From JAJRXG01 sp964470035 (lineage in GTDB: Bacteria > Bacteroidota > Bacteroidia > Chitinophagales > Saprospiraceae), in the NCBI GenBank assembly GCA_964470035.1, contig CAYYBR010000001.1:10281-74280 (forward strand): a stretch of 64,000 bases of DNA. Direction: 5' to 3'. Below, in pieces: positions 59,902 through 64,000 of this stretch (its first letter is position 1; the number at the start of each line of letters is the position of its first letter). Both the position numbers and the translations under genes were made by a program. The notes beneath the pieces were generated by a model. The model did no database searches and was not told the origin of the DNA. It was given only the letters and a program-made list of their open reading frames with translations.

Positions 59902-61225
59902 CCTTTTGATCTTTGCATGTCTCCTGTACATCTCTTGTTCTCCGACAACATCGTCGACTGCGAGGACTAATGTGATAAAAAAAGATAAGCCGACTCCACG
60001 TCAAGAGGAGGAAGAAGTCATCCAAGTCGATACTATACAGTGGACATGGGCTGATGATGAAGTATATCCGCCGATCACTACTTCTGGAGAAGTGGCGTCA
60101 TATGCACTAGAGAATATCACTAAGGATCAATACGAGATCGCACTACTACTACCCCTGCGACTAGAGCAGGATATCCCTAATCTCGATAGAAATAATAAAA
60201 AGTTTGCTGACTTCTATGCTGGTCTGAAGATGGCAGCAACAGAAGCACGAGATCTCAATGCCAACGTAACGGTATACTATACTAACCGCGATATGGTCCA
60301 GCTAGAAGAGATCTTGTCGTCGTGGAGATTTAGTAAGCCCGATGTGATCATCGCTTCATACGAAAGAGAGCTAATCAAGAGGACGGCAGACTACGGATTA
60401 GAAAACCGTATCCCTGTGATCAGTCCATGGTTGTCGAGTACTTCGATAGCTGATGAAAATCTCTTTTATCTACAGATGCGGCCGAGTATCGATGAGTACT
60501 ATGAGGCGATCCTGGATCAAGTAGACAGCAACTTTAAGAAAGATGAAGTCCGCCTCATCCAGCGCGCTGATGGCTCCGATAAAGCCAAGACCATGGTTCT
60601 TCATCGGTTACAAGAAGAACGCTCAGCAAGCCCCATAGTATCACCATATGAGACCGCAGACATAGTGATAGACTCGCTGATGGATGCTGAGGCCAATGTA
60701 TTTGATACACTTCTTACACAGGGAGTAAAGGCATTTGTCTTGCCTAACTATAGCTCTCGTGATGATAGATATGTCTATACCTGTCTTCGTAAGATGTATG
60801 GAGAAAAGTTAGGACGAGAACTGACCGTATATACGATGCCGATCGCTATCAGATCTGATCGGGTAGATATCAATATCTTGAAAAACCTAGATATCAGAAC
60901 TCCGGAGTTTAGATTTCCGGACTTTCAGCGGGCAGAAGTACAAGCTTTTAGGAAGGCCTACCTAGGGCAACATGGGAGGCTGCCATCAGAAGATGCATTT
61001 TATGGCTATGATATGATGCTTTTGCTTTCTCATGGCTTGGCGAACTATGGTCAGAACTTTCATTACTTCATGGCAGGTGAGCAATTAGAGCTCCTACAGA
61101 TGAAGGTGCATATCTCACCATATTATAAAGAAGAAGGTCAAGAAAGACCTAACTACATGGCTAATGATCACCTATACATCATCGAGTATATCCGTGATCA
61201 CTTTGAACTCTCTGATAGACTGTGA
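59858..61225 (+). CDS. Periplasmic-binding-protein-fold (PBP1-like) lipoprotein
   Basis: This 455-residue protein has a lipoprotein signal with Cys27 (LLIFACLLYISC), a charged linker, and a type 1 periplasmic-binding-protein fold (about 85-420: YEIALLLPLRL, FYAGLKMAATEARDLN, DVIIASYERELI, PVISPWLSST, AFYGYDMMLLLSHGL). Related Bacteroidota genes next to guaA often carry LysM domains; none is visible here. It may sense or bind a cell-wall or solute ligand. The ATG start lies 44 bases inside guaA, and the stop overlaps the trmH start by four bases. Confidence 0.8.
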   Translation: MISVLNHLLRSSGSSLLIFACLLYISCSPTTSSTARTNVIKKDKPTPRQEEEEVIQVDTIQWTWADDEVYPPITTSGEVASYALENITKDQYEIALLLPLRLEQDIPNLDRNNKKFADFYAGLKMAATEARDLNANVTVYYTNRDMVQLEEILSSWRFSKPDVIIASYERELIKRTADYGLENRIPVISPWLSSTSIADENLFYLQMRPSIDEYYEAILDQVDSNFKKDEVRLIQRADGSDKAKTMVLHRLQEERSASPIVSPYETADIVIDSLMDAEANVFDTLLTQGVKAFVLPNYSSRDDRYVYTCLRKMYGEKLGRELTVYTMPIAIRSDRVDINILKNLDIRTPEFRFPDFQRAEVQAFRKAYLGQHGRLPSEDAFYGYDMMLLLSHGLANYGQNFHYFMAGEQLELLQMKVHISPYYKEEGQERPNYMANDHLYIIEYIRDHFELSDRL

Positions 61226-61845
61226 TCGACATCACAGAAGAACGATTAGAGAGATTTAAAAAAGTCATCGGTGCTAGACAGCTAGATCTCACAATTATCT
61301 TAGAGGACGTCCACGATCCTCATAATATAGGTGCAGTCCTACGGACTTGTGACTCTGTGGGCATCCATGAGATCTATGTGATCTATAATGATCCTAGACT
61401 ACAAGAAAGAGGAGTTACTGTCGGTCATAAGAGTGCCTCTGGTGCCAAACAGTGGATAGATATCCACTACTTTGAAGATGTCGATGTTTGCATACAAGAG
61501 GTACGCTCTAAATACAGCACGATCTATGGTACCCACCTCGATCAGCAGGCTCAAAATCTCTATGATCTCGATCTGTCAGCATCTTGTGCACTTGCCTTTG
61601 GCAATGAACATGCAGGGCTTTCTGCAGCCCTCACGCAGCATCTCGACGCTAACTTCGTCATCCCACAACACGGATTTGTAAAGAGCTTAAATATCTCAGT
61701 AGCGTGTGCAGTAAGTCTCTATGAGGCACAAAGACAGCGCTTAGTACATGACAAGTACCAAGGTAACTTTGGTACTCGGGATATACACCATGAGATGCTA
61801 GCGAACTATCGCGAGACGCACACTAACAAGAAGATACCGAAGTAG
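61222..61845 (+). CDS. trmH: TrmH-family tRNA/rRNA 2'-O-methyltransferase
   Basis: This 207-residue SPOUT methyltransferase has motif 1 LEDVHDPHNIGAVLRTCDSVG, motif 2 FGNEHAGLS and motif 3 VIPQHGFVKSLNISVACAVSLYEA, which form the SAM-binding knot. The length and C-terminal tail fit TrmH, which methylates the ribose of G18 in tRNAs; an rRNA target is possible. The GTG start overlaps the upstream stop. Confidence 0.88.
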   Translation: MIDITEERLERFKKVIGARQLDLTIILEDVHDPHNIGAVLRTCDSVGIHEIYVIYNDPRLQERGVTVGHKSASGAKQWIDIHYFEDVDVCIQEVRSKYSTIYGTHLDQQAQNLYDLDLSASCALAFGNEHAGLSAALTQHLDANFVIPQHGFVKSLNISVACAVSLYEAQRQRLVHDKYQGNFGTRDIHHEMLANYRETHTNKKIPK

Positions 61846-61863
61846 TTTTTCTTACCAGCTGTG

Positions 61864-62925
61864 TTAGAAGTCGAGTAACTCTAGATTAGGATAGAATGTC
61901 CCCCAAGAGAACCAATACCCCATGAACTGCGGGTATAACTCTAGCGCTGGTCCACTGCCATCCATCGTCGTGCCTAGTATGTCGTATCTCACGCCAGTAT
62001 CATCCTGAAAGATCGCTGGAAAATCAGCATCAGATAGTGCTTCATACGTTCTGCCTATTTCTGGGCGAAAAGCAACGATAAAGTTTCTCAGGGTGTTACC
62101 GACTGCGATCACGTCATCTGCACCTCGAGTATACGCCATCATCTGGTTGCCCGGGCCTTGTGGGAAGGCTATAGACATCCATTCGTCATTGACTTCGAGG
62201 CCTAGGACTCTGGTCTTTGGATGGAGCCGATTATCATCTCTATCTATAGGAAATATGGTCTGAGCACTCGTGCGATAATCACCATATGGATATATCAGAT
62301 AGTTGCGATTGAATCCAGTGTTTTCATTGAGGACTTCGCTATCTGGATACGCTAGTTTCCAAGTAGCCCATGACATCTCAACGAATGAATGCAACTCGGC
62401 CTTTGTGCCGATCAGTTCACCATTCACACAATCTAGTCTTTGTTGTGACCATGTACTACCGGTGTTGCGATCATATGGCATCAGATTAGTGTTAAAGAGT
62501 AATCCTGAGACTCCGAACTCGGTAGTTCTGCCGTTGATCTGACGATCCCAACCTATACCTGTACCAGTAAGCGGGCAGTAGGTATAAGCTATACTTTCTG
62601 ATCCTACTTCGTCATTCACTATCTCGTGCCAATCTAGGATGGTTAGAGGATATGCCTTTACAGTTTCTCCTACACGGATACCCGCGACGATGTCCTGGTC
62701 GCTAAGAAAGTTGACATCTGAAGCTCTGGTAAACTTCGGATCATCTATAGATGGGATACCATCGAGCCCAACTCCACCATCGAGGATAGATCCTCTAGGT
62801 ATGAGCCAATCATTGGGGCTAGGTAGGTTAATGTTAGATGATGTAGGCGCCTCCGGGTTAGAGCATCCACCAAGCAGTAGCATGGTCAGGGCGGCGGTCA
62901 TCATCGCTATGTAAGTATGTCTCAT
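61864..62925 (-). CDS. DUF3179 family lipoprotein
   Basis: This 353-residue protein has a lipoprotein signal (MTAALTMLLLGGCSNP, Cys21) and the DUF3179 domain: AYPLTILDWHEIVNDEVG, AYTYCPLTGTGIGWDR, FGVSGLLFNTNLMPYDRNTGSTWSQQ and FVEMSWATWKLAYPDSEVL. DUF3179 has a conserved cysteine and histidines, but no established activity. It lies two bases after an outer-membrane protein gene on the same strand, so the two are one operon. Confidence 0.88.
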   Translation of the reverse strand: MRHTYIAMMTAALTMLLLGGCSNPEAPTSSNINLPSPNDWLIPRGSILDGGVGLDGIPSIDDPKFTRASDVNFLSDQDIVAGIRVGETVKAYPLTILDWHEIVNDEVGSESIAYTYCPLTGTGIGWDRQINGRTTEFGVSGLLFNTNLMPYDRNTGSTWSQQRLDCVNGELIGTKAELHSFVEMSWATWKLAYPDSEVLNENTGFNRNYLIYPYGDYRTSAQTIFPIDRDDNRLHPKTRVLGLEVNDEWMSIAFPQGPGNQMMAYTRGADDVIAVGNTLRNFIVAFRPEIGRTYEALSDADFPAIFQDDTGVRYDILGTTMDGSGPALELYPQFMGYWFSWGTFYPNLELLDF

Positions 62926-62926
62926 A

Positions 62927-63913
62927 TTAAAATGTATTATCGATCTGTATGATGTCAGATTTAGTTTTGTGATCTATCCTATAAAACCAACCTATGTTGA
63001 GTACAACAGAAGGTGAGAGTTGTGTATCGTTAACACGGGACCAAATGGGAAGTTCGACATTAAGATTAAGACTTGATCCTTTCTTGCCGATCGGTATCGC
63101 ATTAGAGAATCTCGCGAAGACAAAATCCCCACCTGTGCCTGGTAGATCAGCGCTATCCACTCTATCGGATTCGGCATGTCTATATCTGAATGATAACCCA
63201 GGCTGCAGTATCGCAGAGCCAAGTAAGAACTGGTCGCTATAACCTATGGTGGCTTGGATGTCATTACCAAACTCATAAGTTTGAAGTCCTTGGCGAGCAT
63301 CGTTATTGCTGCCAGTAAGACTGAGGATGGCATTAGCATAGAGGAGGGCGGAAGGTCTTTGAGCTAATGACATCTCTAGTGATGACATGGCTATCACATC
63401 CCATGCTCCGCTGCCGGGCTGTAGGTCTTCTACAAGAAATAATCCGCGCTGGTTAGTCTGTGTAGTGCTGCCGAGAGGTATCTGTGGTCCTAGGCCTACT
63501 CTCCATGTGACCTCCCTGTCCGTTATCTTATATATCAGTAGTGCTACTGGATCTCCGATGCCAAAGGTCGACTCTCGATCTATACCAGTATTAGAAGCAG
63601 AAGAGATCCTACGTGTCTGTCTGATCACGGGCAGGAAGACTTCCGCTGTCCATCTTGGGTGCCAAGTATGAGCTGCTCGCAGGATGTATGATTGAGTTGT
63701 CCTGAGTCGCTGATCATCATCTAGCGTCTCAGTCCCAGTCTTGAGTGTCCTTAAGAAGTTAAAGTCTGCGCTTACGCCGATCTGCGTGACTTGGGTTTCT
63801 TCGGATTGGAATCCAAGGTTAGCACTGACGGGTACACCACCTGAGCAACAAGTTTGAGCTTGCGTGTGGTACACAGTACCTATGAAAAAGGCGGCTATCA
63901 GCATGCTACGCAT
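62927..63913 (-). CDS. Outer-membrane transporter-like beta-barrel protein
   Basis: The ATG ending at 63913 gives 328 residues with a signal peptide (MLIAAFFIGTVYHTQAQ). The mature part is rich in alternating beta strands (SYILRAAHTWHPRWTAEVFLPVI, WRVGLGPQIPLGSTTQT, ILQPGLSFRYRHAES) as in the outer-membrane meta-pathway/phenol-degradation type channel proteins. A conserved Cys-Cys-Ser-Gly follows the cleavage site. It is the first gene of an operon with DUF3179. Function unassigned. Confidence 0.7.
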   Translation of the reverse strand: MRSMLIAAFFIGTVYHTQAQTCCSGGVPVSANLGFQSEETQVTQIGVSADFNFLRTLKTGTETLDDDQRLRTTQSYILRAAHTWHPRWTAEVFLPVIRQTRRISSASNTGIDRESTFGIGDPVALLIYKITDREVTWRVGLGPQIPLGSTTQTNQRGLFLVEDLQPGSGAWDVIAMSSLEMSLAQRPSALLYANAILSLTGSNNDARQGLQTYEFGNDIQATIGYSDQFLLGSAILQPGLSFRYRHAESDRVDSADLPGTGGDFVFARFSNAIPIGKKGSSLNLNVELPIWSRVNDTQLSPSVVLNIGWFYRIDHKTKSDIIQIDNTF

Positions 63914-63974
63914 GCTGCAAAAAAAATCCAAAAGGTGTACTCCTGAGAACCGATGAGCTAGTTTAAGAGCTACA

Positions 63975-63990
63975 TGTCATAATAATGACA
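63975..63990. promoter_or_regulatory. TGTCA-N6-TGACA palindrome upstream of the outer-membrane operon
   Basis: TGTCATAATAATGACA is a 16-bp element with inverted arms TGTCA/TGACA, the form of a Crp/Fnr-family operator, centred about 70 nt before the start at 63913. A Crp/Fnr gene exists at 8447, but the link is inference. Confidence 0.4.
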
Positions 63991-64000
63991 CCTTACTGAC

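Overview
The window looks like a chromosomal segment of a gliding, probably marine bacterium of the phylum Bacteroidota; the gene set would fit Saprospiria, but that is inference. The evidence is gliding genes (gldC, gldA-gldF-gldG), an ECF sigma/FecR-DUF4974/STN-TonB receptor/DUF4249 set, FtsX-DUF3098-UppP-TruB gene order, TPR histidine kinases paired with NarL-type regulators, and Bacteroidota promoters of the form TAnnTTTG. The best promoter sits exactly 6 nt before the SRP RNA. By eye the DNA is about 40% G+C. No insertion sequence, prophage, integrase or CRISPR array was seen. No gene-free stretch exceeds about 300 bases.

Layout. 1-2.4 kb: a TraB/GumN gene cut by the window edge, gldC, an XRE/S24-like regulator, an unknown gene and tRNA-His. 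2.7-8.3 kb: ECF sigma, anti-sigma FecR, TonB-dependent receptor and DUF4249 lipoprotein, a cell-surface signalling and uptake locus. 8.4-15.4 kb: Crp/Fnr regulator, small DNA-binding protein, RluA-type synthase, SRP RNA, fructose-6-phosphate aldolase-type transaldolase, ArsC-like protein, hemF, a LuxE-like acyl-protein synthetase and small DUF proteins. 15.6-27.8 kb: smc, an orphan response regulator, a membrane-anchored nuclease, a HerA-like ATPase, thioredoxin-ribD-cysteine desulfurase (minus strand), a peroxiredoxin-like membrane protein, DinB and DUF547. 27.8-29.6 kb: a two-gene ERG4/ERG24 sterol-reductase-like and SDR operon.

29.8-37.3 kb is the most distinctive block. It has a stand-alone LuxR HTH protein, two tandem TPR histidine kinases with nearly identical catalytic cores, a secreted protein with 17-residue YadA-head-like repeats, a NarL response regulator and an alpha/beta hydrolase. 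A shared 15-mer containing the palindrome ATGAATTCAT lies 60-62 nt before two of these genes, and half-type copies lie before two others. 37.6-44 kb: dynamin-like GTPase, a thiolase broken by a 1-nt frameshift, OmpA lipoprotein, YheT-like hydrolase, glycerophosphodiesterase and a small outer-membrane protein. 44.1-51.3 kb: an eight-gene operon ftsX-DUF3098-uppP-truB-gldA-gldF-gldG-S1/P1-like hydrolase. 51.4-63.9 kb: a DUF937/11-mer-repeat/OmpA protein, YigZ, AhpD-like, FKBP, DUF1599, DoxX-like, nusB, guaA, a PBP1-fold lipoprotein, TrmH, DUF3179 and an outer-membrane protein.

The strongest unexplained signal is a non-palindromic 13-mer, CACTTTCGTAAAT. It occurs exactly nine times in the 64 kb (about 0.004 expected for this composition), on both strands, in several reading frames and in unrelated genes, with two further copies of a co-varying form, CGCTTTCGCAAAT. 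It behaves like a genome-wide dispersed DNA word, such as an uptake, Chi-like or chromosome-organisation sequence. It is absent from the 12.6 kb that contains the regulatory block.
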